Below are positions 41,356 to 50,215 of a DNA stretch of 64,000 nt, piece by piece. This DNA is from Natrarchaeobius chitinivorans. Its GTDB lineage: Archaea > Halobacteriota > Halobacteria > Halobacteriales > Natrialbaceae. The translations under genes and the position numbers were made by a program. The stretch's first letter is position 1. Each line of letters opens with the position of its first letter. The notes beneath the pieces are model-generated. The model was not told where the DNA came from and did not search any database. It saw only the letters and a list, made by a program, of their open reading frames with translations. The DNA is taken from contig NZ_REGA01000001.1 in the NCBI RefSeq assembly GCF_003841505.1, forward strand, positions 1 to 64,000, given 5' to 3'.

Positions 41356-42759
41356 ATGAACCTCTCACGCCGTTCGGTACTGAAAACAGGCGGGGGTGCC
41401 CTCGCGGGAACCGCGTTCGCCGGCTGTCTGAACGAGCCGGGGAACGGGTCCGATGACGGCAATCCCTCCGGAACCGGCTACGCGGCCTTTTTCGCGCTCT
41501 GGGACTGGGCCGAACACGTCGGCGGCGACGAGATGACCTTCGAAAATCCGGTCGAAGTCGGCCAGATGGGACACGGTTGGGAACCACCGGCCGACATCCA
41601 GCGGAACATCGCCGACTCGGACGTCTTCATCTACTTCGACACCGCCGAGTTTTCCTGGGCCCAAAACGTCGCGACCGACCTCGAGACCGACTACGACGAC
41701 GTGACGGTGATCGACGCCATGGACGGCCTCGAAGACCAGTTACTCCCGATCGACAGGGACGCAGACGACGGTCGCGAACCCGCGACTGACTACGACTTCG
41801 ATTCGGATACCGTCTCGATAGGTGGGTTCGACGTCTACGACGGCCAAACGGGCGAAGAGGTCGCCTACTGGCACGGTGATCACTGGCACGGCGACCTCCC
41901 CGAGGTACCACTCGAGGGCTCTGCAACCGTCGAAGGAATCTTCGAGGACGACGAAGGGCGAGTGTTGCCGCTCGGCGAAGACGAACCGTTCGAGATCGAC
42001 GCGCGGATCGTCGACGGCGCAAGCGAGGACGTCGTCGAGATCGAATCACACGGCGATCGTATCGAGTTCCACGCGCTCGAAGTCGGGCGGACGCGGGTCG
42101 TCTTCGAACTCGTCGCCGACGGCGACCCGATCTGGGACACCAGCAACGACAACATCACCGTCGAGGTGGTCGAGGAACTCGAGGAGTCCGACGCTCCGGA
42201 GTTTTACGACCCGCACGTCTGGGTGGATCCGGTTATCGCTCAGGACGTCGTCGAGACGATCGCCGACGGTCTCGCGGAGGTAGATCCAGACAACGCGGAG
42301 ACGTACGAGGAAAACGCCGCCGCGTACACCGACCGCCTCGACGACGTCGACCGGCAGTTCGAAGAGCTCGCGGACGACGCCGAGCGGGACGTCGCCGTCC
42401 TCGCGGGCCACGACTCTTTCCAGTACATCGAACACCGGTACGACTTCGAGATCCACACGCCGGTCGGGATCGCTCCCGACGCGGCCGAGACCGAATCGGA
42501 CATCTCCGAGGCGATCGAGGTCGTCGAGGAACACGACATCGAGACGATCCTCTACGATCCGTTCGAGACGCCCAACCCGGACGAAGACGTTCCCCAGATG
42601 GTCGAGTTACTCCTCGAGAACACGAGTGCAGAGGAGTACGCGCCCCTCACTCCTGCGGAAGGAACGACACAGGAGTGGAGCGACCAGGACTGGGGCTGGA
42701 TCGAACAGATGGAGGAAGTGAACATCCCGTCGTTACGCAACGCACTCGGTGCCGAATGA
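41356..42759 (+). CDS. znuA: zinc ABC transporter substrate-binding protein with inserted HGDHWHG domain
   Basis: 467 residues from ATG 41356; twin-arginine signal SRRSVLKTGGG and lipobox GTAFAGC (Cys24). The N-lobe carries MGHGWEPP (His73). The C-lobe has DPHVWVDP (285-292), GHDSFQYIEHRY (His352) and DPFETPNPDEDV near 401, the usual metal ligands of ZnuA-type cluster 9 proteins. The His-rich loop normally found between the lobes is replaced by a folded-looking ~120-residue domain (about 154-275) homologous to the domains of the upstream lipoprotein, with HGDHWHG at 173-179 and HGDRIEFHA at 232-240. Heads the znuABC operon. Confidence 0.9.
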   Translation: MNLSRRSVLKTGGGALAGTAFAGCLNEPGNGSDDGNPSGTGYAAFFALWDWAEHVGGDEMTFENPVEVGQMGHGWEPPADIQRNIADSDVFIYFDTAEFSWAQNVATDLETDYDDVTVIDAMDGLEDQLLPIDRDADDGREPATDYDFDSDTVSIGGFDVYDGQTGEEVAYWHGDHWHGDLPEVPLEGSATVEGIFEDDEGRVLPLGEDEPFEIDARIVDGASEDVVEIESHGDRIEFHALEVGRTRVVFELVADGDPIWDTSNDNITVEVVEELEESDAPEFYDPHVWVDPVIAQDVVETIADGLAEVDPDNAETYEENAAAYTDRLDDVDRQFEELADDAERDVAVLAGHDSFQYIEHRYDFEIHTPVGIAPDAAETESDISEAIEVVEEHDIETILYDPFETPNPDEDVPQMVELLLENTSAEEYAPLTPAEGTTQEWSDQDWGWIEQMEEVNIPSLRNALGAE

Positions 42760-42800
42760 TCGTTACGGCGAGAGACCTACCGACAGCGGGGATCGATTCA

Positions 42801-42857
42801 GCACAAAACGACTGTCCACCCCAACGACCGGCACAAAACGACCGTCCACGCCGACGA
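42801..42857. repeat. 30-bp tandem direct repeat between znuA and znuC
   Basis: GCACAAAACGACTGTCCACC at 42801 recurs as GCACAAAACGACCGTCCACG at 42831, with a similar CCAACGA or CCGACGA tail. It lies in the 157-bp gap before the chosen znuC start and may be a binding site or slippage product. Confidence 0.6.
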
Positions 42858-42916
42858 ACTCGATCCGAAGTGGAAGAACTAAGCGCGTTCGTGTCCGAGA
42901 ACCGGGTGAGTTTACA

Positions 42917-43657
42917 GTGAGTTCAGCCGTCGACGTTCGGGACGTGACGTTTTCCTACGGCGAGAAGCTGGCGCTGGACGACGTCTCGTTGACCGTCGAG
43001 GAAGGCGACTTTCTGGGGCTGATCGGCCCCAACGGCTCGGGAAAGACGACGCTGTTGCACATCATGCTCGGACTGATCGAACCGGACCGCGGCTCGGTCG
43101 AACTGTTCGGCAACCCCGTCGACGAGTTCGACGCCGGCGAGCGGATCGGCTACGTCTCACAGCAGGCGACGAGCCGCGGCGGAACCATGCCCGTCACCGT
43201 CCGCGAGTGCGTTCGCATGGGCCGATTCGCCCACGTCGGCCACTCGAGGCTGACCGACGAAGATCGGGCGATCGCCGAACAGGCCCTCGAGACGGTTGGA
43301 ATATCTGACCTGGCCGATCGACGGGTTAACCAGCTTTCAGGGGGGCAGCGCCAGCGGGCGTACATCGCACGGGCGCTCGCTTCGGAAGCCGATCTGCTCG
43401 CGCTCGACGAACCGACCGTTGGCGTCGACGCCGAATCCCGCGACGCGTTCTACCGGCTGCTTGATTCGTTGAACGCCTCCGGAATCACGATCATCCTGAT
43501 CGAACACGATATCGGGGTCGTGACGGACCGAGCCGATCGTATCGCCTGTATCAACACCGAACTGTACCACCACGGCGACACCGAATCGTTCGTCGAGAGC
43601 GACGCCTTGAGCGAAGCCTACGGCGCGACGGGAACGGTCGTCCATCACCACCACTGA
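42917..43657 (+). CDS. znuC: zinc ABC transporter ATP-binding protein
   Basis: 246 residues from GTG 42917. An upstream in-frame ATG at 42749 would add a basic, repeat-encoded tail unlike the family. Walker A GPNGSGKT near 37-44, signature LSGGQRQR near 141-148, Walker B LLALDEPT near 161-168 and the IEHD switch His near 195 are all present. The C-terminus ends in four His residues (VVHHHH), an extra possible metal site. Powers zinc import with ZnuA and ZnuB. Confidence 0.92.
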   Translation: MSSAVDVRDVTFSYGEKLALDDVSLTVEEGDFLGLIGPNGSGKTTLLHIMLGLIEPDRGSVELFGNPVDEFDAGERIGYVSQQATSRGGTMPVTVRECVRMGRFAHVGHSRLTDEDRAIAEQALETVGISDLADRRVNQLSGGQRQRAYIARALASEADLLALDEPTVGVDAESRDAFYRLLDSLNASGITIILIEHDIGVVTDRADRIACINTELYHHGDTESFVESDALSEAYGATGTVVHHHH

Positions 43658-43660
43658 ACC

Positions 43661-44764
43661 ATGTCGGAATCAGACGATCACACGCTGGAGTCGCCACCCG
43701 TTTCGGACGTCAGCCAATACCAGCCCAAACCGGCCGATCTGCGTCGTCGCCTCGAAGTCGTGGGGATTTCGCTCGTCGGCTTTCTCGGCGCGTTCGTCAT
43801 CGCGTTCGTCGTCCTCGACTGGCTCCGACACTACCCCTCGCTCGGAGCGCTCCCGGGGACCCTGTTCGACCAGTTTCTGATCGCCGGCATGTGGGCCGAC
43901 CACGTCCTCGGGACGAACGTCTTCCAGCACCCGTTCATGTGGCGATCGATCGCGACCGGCGTCCTCATCGGCATCGTCGCCCCGCTGGTCGGCACTTACC
44001 TCGTCCACCGACAGATGGCGCTCATCGGAGAGACGCTCGCACACACGGCGTTCGCAGGTGTGGCGATCGGGCTGCTGGTCATGGCCGTCACCGGGTACGA
44101 GGGCTCGCTGTTACTAATCGCGCTCGTCGTGAGCATCGTCGGCGCGCTCGTCGTCCAGTGGCTCGCCGACAGAACCAGTACGTTCGGCGACGTCCCGATC
44201 GCGATCATGTTGTCGGGTAGCTTCGCAATCGGAACGTTGCTGATAAGCTGGGGACGCGGATACGTCTCGGTTCCCATCGACATCGAGGAGTTCCTCTTCG
44301 GGAGCATGTCGGTCGTCACCGCCGACGGTGCGCGAATGATGGCCGTTCTGAGCGTCGCCGTCGTCGGTATCGTCGCGGCGACCTACAAACAGCTGTTGTT
44401 CATCACGTTCGACGAGCAGGCCGCACGGGTCGCACAGCTCGACGTCTCGGCGTACAACACGTTGCTCGTCGTGATGACGGCGGTCGTCGTCGTCGGCGCG
44501 ATGCAGGTCCTCGGCGTGATTCTGGTCGCCGGCATGCTCGTCATCCCCGTCGCCGCCGCCTCACAAGTCGCCCGCAGCTTCCGCGAGACGCTGTATCTCT
44601 CGATCCTGATCGGCCAGGCGTCGATCGTCGGCGGGTTCGCGTTCGCGATCAGTCAAAGTCTCCCCTCGGGCGGTTCGATCATCGTCGTCGCGATCAGCTT
44701 TTACCTGCTCGCAGTCGCGTTCTCGCTGTTTACCGGTCGATCGACGGCGATCTCGATGCACTAG
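43661..44764 (+). CDS. znuB: zinc ABC transporter permease
   Basis: A 367-residue ABC-3 family permease with about eight to nine membrane helices, starting 3 nt after znuC. The MALIGETLAHTAFAGVAIGL segment near 119-138 and FGSMSVV near 213 are family signatures. A ~40-residue polar N-terminal extension precedes the first helix, longer than in bacteria. Completes the ZnuABC importer. Confidence 0.92.
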   Translation: MSESDDHTLESPPVSDVSQYQPKPADLRRRLEVVGISLVGFLGAFVIAFVVLDWLRHYPSLGALPGTLFDQFLIAGMWADHVLGTNVFQHPFMWRSIATGVLIGIVAPLVGTYLVHRQMALIGETLAHTAFAGVAIGLLVMAVTGYEGSLLLIALVVSIVGALVVQWLADRTSTFGDVPIAIMLSGSFAIGTLLISWGRGYVSVPIDIEEFLFGSMSVVTADGARMMAVLSVAVVGIVAATYKQLLFITFDEQAARVAQLDVSAYNTLLVVMTAVVVVGAMQVLGVILVAGMLVIPVAAASQVARSFRETLYLSILIGQASIVGGFAFAISQSLPSGGSIIVVAISFYLLAVAFSLFTGRSTAISMH

Positions 44765-44809
44765 CGCGGCTTCGAACTGACAGAGCACATTCTACGACAG
44801 CAACGAGGG

Positions 44810-44922
44810 CACGAGCGATCACCGAGGACACAATCACTCGACGAGAACACGAGCGATCACCGAGGTCGTGATCGGTCAACGAGGTCGCAACCGATCGACG
44901 AAGCACCACCGATCGACGAGTC
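44810..44922. repeat. six degenerate 19-bp tandem repeats
   Basis: Units start at 44810, 44829, 44848, 44867, 44886 and 44905, with consensus near CACGAGCGATCACCGAGGT. Units 1 and 3 are identical over 18 bases. The array fills the gap between znuB and the acetyl-CoA synthetase gene. Confidence 0.7.
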
Positions 44923-45010
44923 ACCATCCCACTCGAGGAACGATCCGGTACCCCCACGAGGCCGGAACTGGGGTGCGGTTTTAACCCGGTCGGTCACGAC
45001 CGATCGAACG

Positions 45011-47107
45011 ATGGGACGGTTATCCGAGCTATTCAGACCCGAGACCGTCGGCGTGGTCGGCGCGACCGACCGCGACGGCGCGGTCGGCCGGGCGATCCTC
45101 GAGAACCTGCGCGCCGGGTTTTCGGGCGAGGTCGTTCCGATCAATCCGACGCGCGAGGAGGTCCTCGGGCTCGAGTGCTATCCGGACGTGACGAGTGCGC
45201 CGTCGATCGATCTGGCCGTCGTGGTCGTTCCGCCGCCGGCCGTCCTCGAGACGGTCCGCGAGATCGGGGAGGCCGGAACCGAACACGTCGTCGTCATCAC
45301 GGCGGGCTTTTCCGAGACCGGAAGCGAGGGAGCCGAAAGAGAACGCGAACTCCGCGAGATCGCCGTCGAGTACGACCTGAACGTGGTCGGCCCGAACAGC
45401 CTCGGGGTCATGTCGACGGGCGTCGGGATGAACGCGACGTTCGGTCCGGAAAACGCCCGCGAGGGGTCGATCTCCTTTATGAGCCAGTCGGGGGCGTTCA
45501 TCACCGCCGTCCTCGACTGGGCGAACGAGCAGGGGATCGGCTTTCGAGACGTCGTCTCGCTCGGCAACAAGACCGTCCTCGACGAGACGGACTTCGTCCG
45601 GACGTGGGGCGACGACCCGAAGACCGACGTGATCATCGGCTACCTCGAAGGAATCGACGACGGCGACGAGTTCATCGCGGCCGCCCGCGAGGTGACCGAC
45701 GAGACGCCGATCGTCCTCGTCAAGTCCGGCCGAACGGACGCGGGTGCACAGGCGGCGTCCTCACACACCGGCGCGATCGCCGGCAGCGAGCGGGCTTACG
45801 AGGCCGGCCTCGAGCAAGCGGGCGTCATTCGCGCAGATTCCGTCCAGCAGTTGTTCGACTACGCTCGCGCACTCTCGGGGCTTCCCGAACCCGACGCCGA
45901 CGGCGTCGCGGTCGTGACGAACGCCGGCGGCCCTGGCGTGTTGACGACCGACGCGGTCGGCGACTCGACGCTCGGGATGGCCGAGTTTACCGACCGAACG
46001 ATCGACGCGCTGGCCGAGGCGATGCCCGAGGAGGCCAACGTCTACAACCCGATCGACGCCATCGGCGACGCCGACGTCGAACGCTTCGGCGAGGCCATCG
46101 AGATCGCGCTGGCTGATCCAAACGTCGGCAGCGCGGTCGTCGTCAGCGCGCCGACGGCCGTCCTGGAGTACGACCAGCTCGCCGAGACGGTTATCGAGAA
46201 GCGACAGGCACACGACAAACCCGTCGTCACCTGTCTGATGGGCGGCGATCGAGCGCGGGCCGCCGAAGAGAGCCTTCGGGAGTTCGGTGTTCCGAACTAC
46301 TTCGACCCCTCCCGTGCGATCGCCGGACTCGACGCGCTCGCTCGGTATCGTGACGTACGCGAGCGGACGATCGACGACCCCGCGGCGTTCGACGTTAATC
46401 GCGAGCGCGCGCGGACAATCCTTGAGCGAGCGACGCGTCGCGACGACAACCGCCTCGGCGTCGAATCGATGGACCTCCTCGAGGCCTACGGAATTCCGAC
46501 GCCGGACGGCGACATCGTCGACGATCCGAGCCGGGCCCGCGACGTCGCCGAATCGATCGACGGCGACGTCGTCCTGAAGATCGTCAGCCCCGACATCTCA
46601 CACAAGTCCGACATCGGCGGCGTGCGGGTCGGAGTCGCCGACGAGGACGTTTACGACGCCTACGAGGACGTCGTCGCCAGGGCGCGAAACTACCAGCCCG
46701 ACGCGACCATCCTCGGCGTGCAGATCCAGGAGATGCTCGACCTCGAGGCCGCGACCGAGACGATCGTTGGAATGAACCGCGATCCCCAGTTCGGCCCGCT
46801 CTTGTTGTTCGGTCTGGGGGGAATCTTCGTCGAAATACTGGAGGATACGTCCGTTCGGGTCGCGCCGATCGGCGAAGGAGAGGCCCGGGACATGGTCGAC
46901 GAAATCCGGGCTGCGCCGCTGTTACGCGGCGCTCGCGGACGCGATCCGGCGGACGTCGAGGCGGTCGTCGAGACGATACAGCGACTCTCGCAGCTGGTAA
47001 CCGACTTCCCGGCGATCCTCGAACTCGACGTCAACCCGCTCGTGGCCGGCCCCGAGGGCGTACAGGCGATCGATCTCAGACTCACCGTCGACACTGACAC
47101 GCTATGA
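45011..47107 (+). CDS. acd: ADP-forming acetyl-CoA (acyl-CoA) synthetase
   Basis: A 698-residue single-chain alpha-beta fusion making ATP from acyl-CoA, ADP and phosphate. The CoA-binding Rossmann domain occupies about 1-130 (VGVVGATDRDGAVGRAIL) and the succinyl-CoA-synthetase-like flavodoxin domain about 140-440, with the phosphorylated His in SSHTGAIAG near 257-265. The ATP-grasp domain spans about 470-698 with KIVSPDISHKSDIGGVRVGV and LGVQIQEML. Haloarchaea use it for acetate formation. It overlaps the next gene by 4 nt. Confidence 0.93.
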   Translation: MGRLSELFRPETVGVVGATDRDGAVGRAILENLRAGFSGEVVPINPTREEVLGLECYPDVTSAPSIDLAVVVVPPPAVLETVREIGEAGTEHVVVITAGFSETGSEGAERERELREIAVEYDLNVVGPNSLGVMSTGVGMNATFGPENAREGSISFMSQSGAFITAVLDWANEQGIGFRDVVSLGNKTVLDETDFVRTWGDDPKTDVIIGYLEGIDDGDEFIAAAREVTDETPIVLVKSGRTDAGAQAASSHTGAIAGSERAYEAGLEQAGVIRADSVQQLFDYARALSGLPEPDADGVAVVTNAGGPGVLTTDAVGDSTLGMAEFTDRTIDALAEAMPEEANVYNPIDAIGDADVERFGEAIEIALADPNVGSAVVVSAPTAVLEYDQLAETVIEKRQAHDKPVVTCLMGGDRARAAEESLREFGVPNYFDPSRAIAGLDALARYRDVRERTIDDPAAFDVNRERARTILERATRRDDNRLGVESMDLLEAYGIPTPDGDIVDDPSRARDVAESIDGDVVLKIVSPDISHKSDIGGVRVGVADEDVYDAYEDVVARARNYQPDATILGVQIQEMLDLEAATETIVGMNRDPQFGPLLLFGLGGIFVEILEDTSVRVAPIGEGEARDMVDEIRAAPLLRGARGRDPADVEAVVETIQRLSQLVTDFPAILELDVNPLVAGPEGVQAIDLRLTVDTDTL

Positions 47108-48285
47108 CCGACACCACCACCGACACCGACGCGGAAACCGAATCATCACCGCCAGAGGGAACCGAACCGAGCGACGAAACCGACACACCCGGGGAGAGTA
47201 CGGCCGAGGATCGACCGAAGACCGAGACGACCCTCGTCAGTTCGCTCGAGGAGAGCACCGGCAAGACGGCGATTACGCTCGCGCTCGCCCGCCTCGCACG
47301 GGCCGAGGGCGACGAGGTCGGCTACATGAAACCGAAAGGCACCCGCCTCCAGAGTAACGTCGGGAAGACCCTCGACGAGGACCCCCTGATCGCGCGCGAG
47401 TTGCTCGATCTGGATGCGGAGATGCACGACTTAGAACCCGTCGTCTACTCGCCGACGTTCGTCGAGCAGGCGATTCGGGGCCGCGAAGACCCCGGTGAAC
47501 TCCGCGATCGGGTCCGTGAGGCGTTTGCGTCCCTTGCGGACGGAACCGACCGGATGTTCGTCGAGGGCGGCGGTCAGTACGCCGTCGGCGGGATCGTCGA
47601 CCTCACCGACGCCGACGTCGCGGCGTTGCTCGACGCGCGCGTGTTGCTGATCGCCCCCTACGAGATCCCCGCCGACGTCGACGACGTCCTCGCCGCAGCC
47701 GAGACGTTCGGCGATCGCCTCGCCGGCGTCGTCTTCAACGACGTCTCCGACGCGGCCTACGACCAACTCGAGACCGACGTCGTGCCCTTCCTCGAAGGGA
47801 GGGACGTTCGCGTTCACGGTGTCCTCCCCAGCGAGCGGACGCTTTCGGGCGTGACCGTCGCCGAACTCGCCGACGAACTCGGAGCGACGGCGCTCGTCGA
47901 CGAGGGAAGCGACGCCTACGTCGAACGCTTTTCGGTCGGTGCGATGGGTGCCGACAGCGCACTTCGACACTTCCGGCGGACGAAAGACGCCGCGGTCATC
48001 ACCGGCGGCGACAGGGCCGAAATCCACACCGCCGCACTCGAGGCCCCCGGCGTTCGCTGTCTTATCCTGACCGGCGGCCACCGGCCGTCGGGGGCGATCC
48101 TCGGGCAGGCGGCCGAAAAGGGCGTCCCGATCCTCTCGGTGCGGACGGATACGTTGACGACGGTCGAACGCGCCGAAGACGTCGTTCGGAGCGGACGCAC
48201 TCGAGACGAGGAGACGGTCGACCGGATGCAGACGCTGCTCGCAGACCACGCGGAAACTGACGCGATTCTCGAGACGGATCGCTGA
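47104..48285 (+). CDS. phosphotransacetylase-related protein (AAA_26 + DRTGG domains)
   Basis: 393 residues. A disordered acidic N-terminus (1-38) leads to a dethiobiotin-synthetase-like P-loop domain with SLEESTGKTAITLALARLAR near 47-66 and the DRMFVEGGGQYAVGG segment. A DRTGG-like domain follows from about 250 with FSVGAMGADSALRHFRRTKD then AVITGGDRAEIHTAALE. This layout equals the N-terminal part of long phosphotransacetylases without the catalytic PTA domain. Coupled by ATGA to the acd gene, so it probably regulates or assists acyl-CoA/acetate conversion, perhaps sensing a nucleotide. Confidence 0.83.
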   Translation: MTDTTTDTDAETESSPPEGTEPSDETDTPGESTAEDRPKTETTLVSSLEESTGKTAITLALARLARAEGDEVGYMKPKGTRLQSNVGKTLDEDPLIARELLDLDAEMHDLEPVVYSPTFVEQAIRGREDPGELRDRVREAFASLADGTDRMFVEGGGQYAVGGIVDLTDADVAALLDARVLLIAPYEIPADVDDVLAAAETFGDRLAGVVFNDVSDAAYDQLETDVVPFLEGRDVRVHGVLPSERTLSGVTVAELADELGATALVDEGSDAYVERFSVGAMGADSALRHFRRTKDAAVITGGDRAEIHTAALEAPGVRCLILTGGHRPSGAILGQAAEKGVPILSVRTDTLTTVERAEDVVRSGRTRDEETVDRMQTLLADHAETDAILETDR

Positions 48286-48375
48286 ACTCGAGTTCGGATC
48301 GGCGCTCATAACTCGAGTGGTGTTGTGAGTGGTTGTTGTTTAGCGCGAACGCGTACGCACCGATCTGGCAGTCCG

Positions 48376-48461
48376 CTATAGTAACCACTGAAAGTCATTG
48401 CACACCTGATCGCCAGACGGATCGGCGATCAGTGTGTCAATCGTTTCAGTTGTTACTATAG
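48376..48461. repeat. 86-bp palindromic element, copy P2
   Basis: Ends CTATAGTAACCACTGAAA and TTTCAGTTGTTACTATAG with inner arms GATCGCC / GGCGATC. It is the same length as P1 and P4. Located about 90 bp after the phosphotransacetylase-like gene. Confidence 0.85.
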
Positions 48462-48595
48462 TCTCGCGCAGTCGGTGTGTTCCAGTAGAATCGACACAAC
48501 CGCGGATGGTTCTGCACGCAGGCCGGCGATTGCGGTTCGCGGACTGGCCAGTTGCAAAACCGACACCACGGGTTCGGTCAGACGGGCAGGGATGA

Positions 48596-48683
48596 CTAGT
48601 GGCGTCCCAAGCCTGCACTGATGAGCGAAATCACGCGGTGTGGTCCGATTTCGCTCATCAGTCAACGCTTGGGAGGGTACTAG
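48596..48683. repeat. 88-bp palindrome with CTAGT/ACTAG ends
   Basis: CTAGT and ACTAG bound an imperfect palindrome. Arms CCCAAGC and GCTTGGG are followed inward by CTGATGAGCGAAATC / GATTTCGCTCATCAG. It is a different family from the 86-bp element; no second copy was seen here. The 300 bp around it hold no gene. Confidence 0.7.
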
Positions 48684-48779
48684 ATTGCCTCGTTCCGTCG
48701 AAAATCGGATGACCACGTCGCGCTGGCGTGCAATCGAAGGGTCAAGGCTCTTTCCGGGCTGGCCCGTACTACTGACAGT

Positions 48780-48956
48780 ATGGCCCCGAAGCTCCCGGAA
48801 CTCGAGACGTCTCCGAAGGCTCGAACGGACGTGTTCGACGCGGTAGACGACACGGACAATCAGCGCCAGTGTGAACTGTGCCAGACCGAGAAACCGACGA
48901 CGAAAGAGTACCGGCTGCGCGTCTGCGGGATTTGCAAGGAGAAGTACCTTCCGTAG
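48780..48956 (+). CDS. small zinc-finger protein (58 residues)
   Basis: ATG 48780 to TAG 48956. The second half has two Cys pairs, CELC and CGIC, spaced by about 15 residues (CELCQTEKPTTKEYRLRVCG), a zinc-ribbon of the kind found in many haloarchaeal micro-proteins. The N-terminus is charged and probably disordered. Known members of this class often influence motility, biofilm or stress responses, but a role here is not shown. It lies upstream of the pilin cluster in the same direction. Confidence 0.75.
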   Translation: MAPKLPELETSPKARTDVFDAVDDTDNQRQCELCQTEKPTTKEYRLRVCGICKEKYLP

Positions 48957-49270
48957 CCTCGTCACGCCGGGTTGGCTCGCTGCCGATAGCCCCGGCGGTC
49001 GAAGTCGAGCAGTTTCGAACTTTTGACTATTTCGAGGGCTGTGAGGTTCGGACTCGAGTGTGATCTCGAGGTTCGATAACCGGCCGATCGTCACTGATAG
49101 CAGTTCTTGCTCGACTCTCCCGACCGCCGTGCGGGCGGCCGGCAGAACGCTTCCAATCGCAAGACTGGACGGGTTCAACGAGGTGCTGTAGCGGTTCTAC
49201 TGGTCGCTAATTATCACGTCTGAAACCGCCGCGGGACTGGTAAATTTCCATGGACGCACACTATCGAGTA
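48957..49270. other. non-coding region upstream of the first pilin
   Basis: No ORF is supported. The end (about 49165-49240) shares a diverged block with the region upstream of pilin 3 (50970-51050), including GGGTTCA, GTGCTGTA and TGAAACCG. It includes the hairpin GACCGCC-GTGC-GGGCGGCC near 49120-49140. Confidence 0.45.
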
Positions 49271-49428
49271 ATTATATATACCCCGCCACCACTGGTAACT
49301 ACCAGCACCGAACTCGACGGTAGAAGGCGCGCTGGGTCGTGGTTGGACCCCCAATCCCCAGGCGCGACGTGTTATGCATACACGTCAGTCGCCATAACCC
49401 TTCTGACCGTTGGGGTGCTGGATACACA
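49271..49428 (+). promoter_or_regulatory. pilin promoter and conserved ~130-nt leader, copy 1
   Basis: TATA box ATTATATATA at 49271-49280 is followed by a conserved block with CTGGT-AACT-ACCAG hairpin, GCACCGAACTCGACGGTAGA and, just before the ATG, GGTGCTGGATACACA. The leader is shared with 50057-50215 and partly with 51082-51230. Long structured leaders are unusual in haloarchaea. Confidence 0.6.
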
Positions 49429-49890
49429 ATGGATGCGAACCTAATTCGAAACAAACTCGTGGGAGACGAACAGGAACGGGCAGTGTCACCGGTTATCGGT
49501 GTCATTCTCATGGTTGCTATCACGGTCATTCTCGCGGCCGTGATCGCGGCCTTCGTCCTCGACCTCGGTGGGAGCGTCGGGCAGGAAGCACAGGCGGGTG
49601 TGACCATCGACGTTGACGAGAGTGAGGGAGAAGTTCAAGTCGAAGTAACGTCACTCGGGAATTCTGATTATGTGTGGCTTAGCGGATCTGTCGCAAGTGA
49701 AGAACCGCATCAGGGTGGTGACCAATATGGAAACAACGCTGACGAGTTGCAGATGGTTGTCGGTGATACGGCCACTCTCAATTCGTCAAATGGAGGCCTT
49801 GAAGATGACGCAGGAACTGTGACGGCTGTTGCGGTCATCAACGAAACGGAGACCGAAACTCAAGTCGCCTCTGAAGACTACGACTTCTAA
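49429..49890 (+). CDS. type IV pilin (PilA-like), 1
   Basis: 153 residues. The N-terminal prepilin motif [20 protein letters not shown] near 15-34 continues as a hydrophobic helix to about 46, typical of haloarchaeal PilA proteins cut by the prepilin peptidase PibD. The mature part is acidic and rich in Ser, Thr and Asn, and ends SEDYDF. ATG 49429 is fixed by identity with paralogue 2 ([20 protein letters not shown]). The first ~65 residues are nearly identical to pilin 2, while the surface parts differ, as expected for adhesive pilins under diversification. Confidence 0.9.
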   Translation: MDANLIRNKLVGDEQERAVSPVIGVILMVAITVILAAVIAAFVLDLGGSVGQEAQAGVTIDVDESEGEVQVEVTSLGNSDYVWLSGSVASEEPHQGGDQYGNNADELQMVVGDTATLNSSNGGLEDDAGTVTAVAVINETETETQVASEDYDF

Positions 49891-50056
49891 CCTTTTACCC
49901 AACACAGGGTTTCTATTTTACCAGCAATTAACTTCAGTACCAATCCTGTGATCTTATGGGATTCAATTAGGTAACAAGATCTATTTTATGACCCTTGGTT
50001 GCCATATGGAATGATGGACCTATTGAATAAATTTGTGTGATGAGACACTATCGACT
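49891..50056. other. AT-rich intergenic between pilins 1 and 2
   Basis: No gene. AT-rich with TAACCTTTTACCC just after the stop codon. The T-rich tail at 49905-49920 (TTTCTATTTTACC) could terminate transcription. Confidence 0.4.
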
Positions 50057-50215
50057 AATTATATATACTTCGCCACCACTGGTAACTACCAGCACCGAAC
50101 TCGACGGTAGAAGGGTGCGCCGAGCTGGATTGAACCTCCAATTTCCAGGCTCGACGTGTCATATATGCGTATTAAACACCATACCCTTTCTGTCTGTTAG
50201 GGTGCTGGATACACA
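50057..50215 (+). promoter_or_regulatory. pilin promoter and conserved leader, copy 2
   Basis: TATA AATTATATATAC at 50057-50068, then the same CCACCACTGGTAACTACCAG hairpin block and GGTGCTGGATACACA before the ATG. It is close to copy 1 over about 60 bp at each end, with a more diverged middle. Confidence 0.6.

Noticed and set aside
42749-42916. An N-terminally extended ZnuC starting at ATG 42749
   Set aside because: The added 56 residues are basic and encoded by a direct repeat; ABC ATPase homology starts right after the GTG at 42917.
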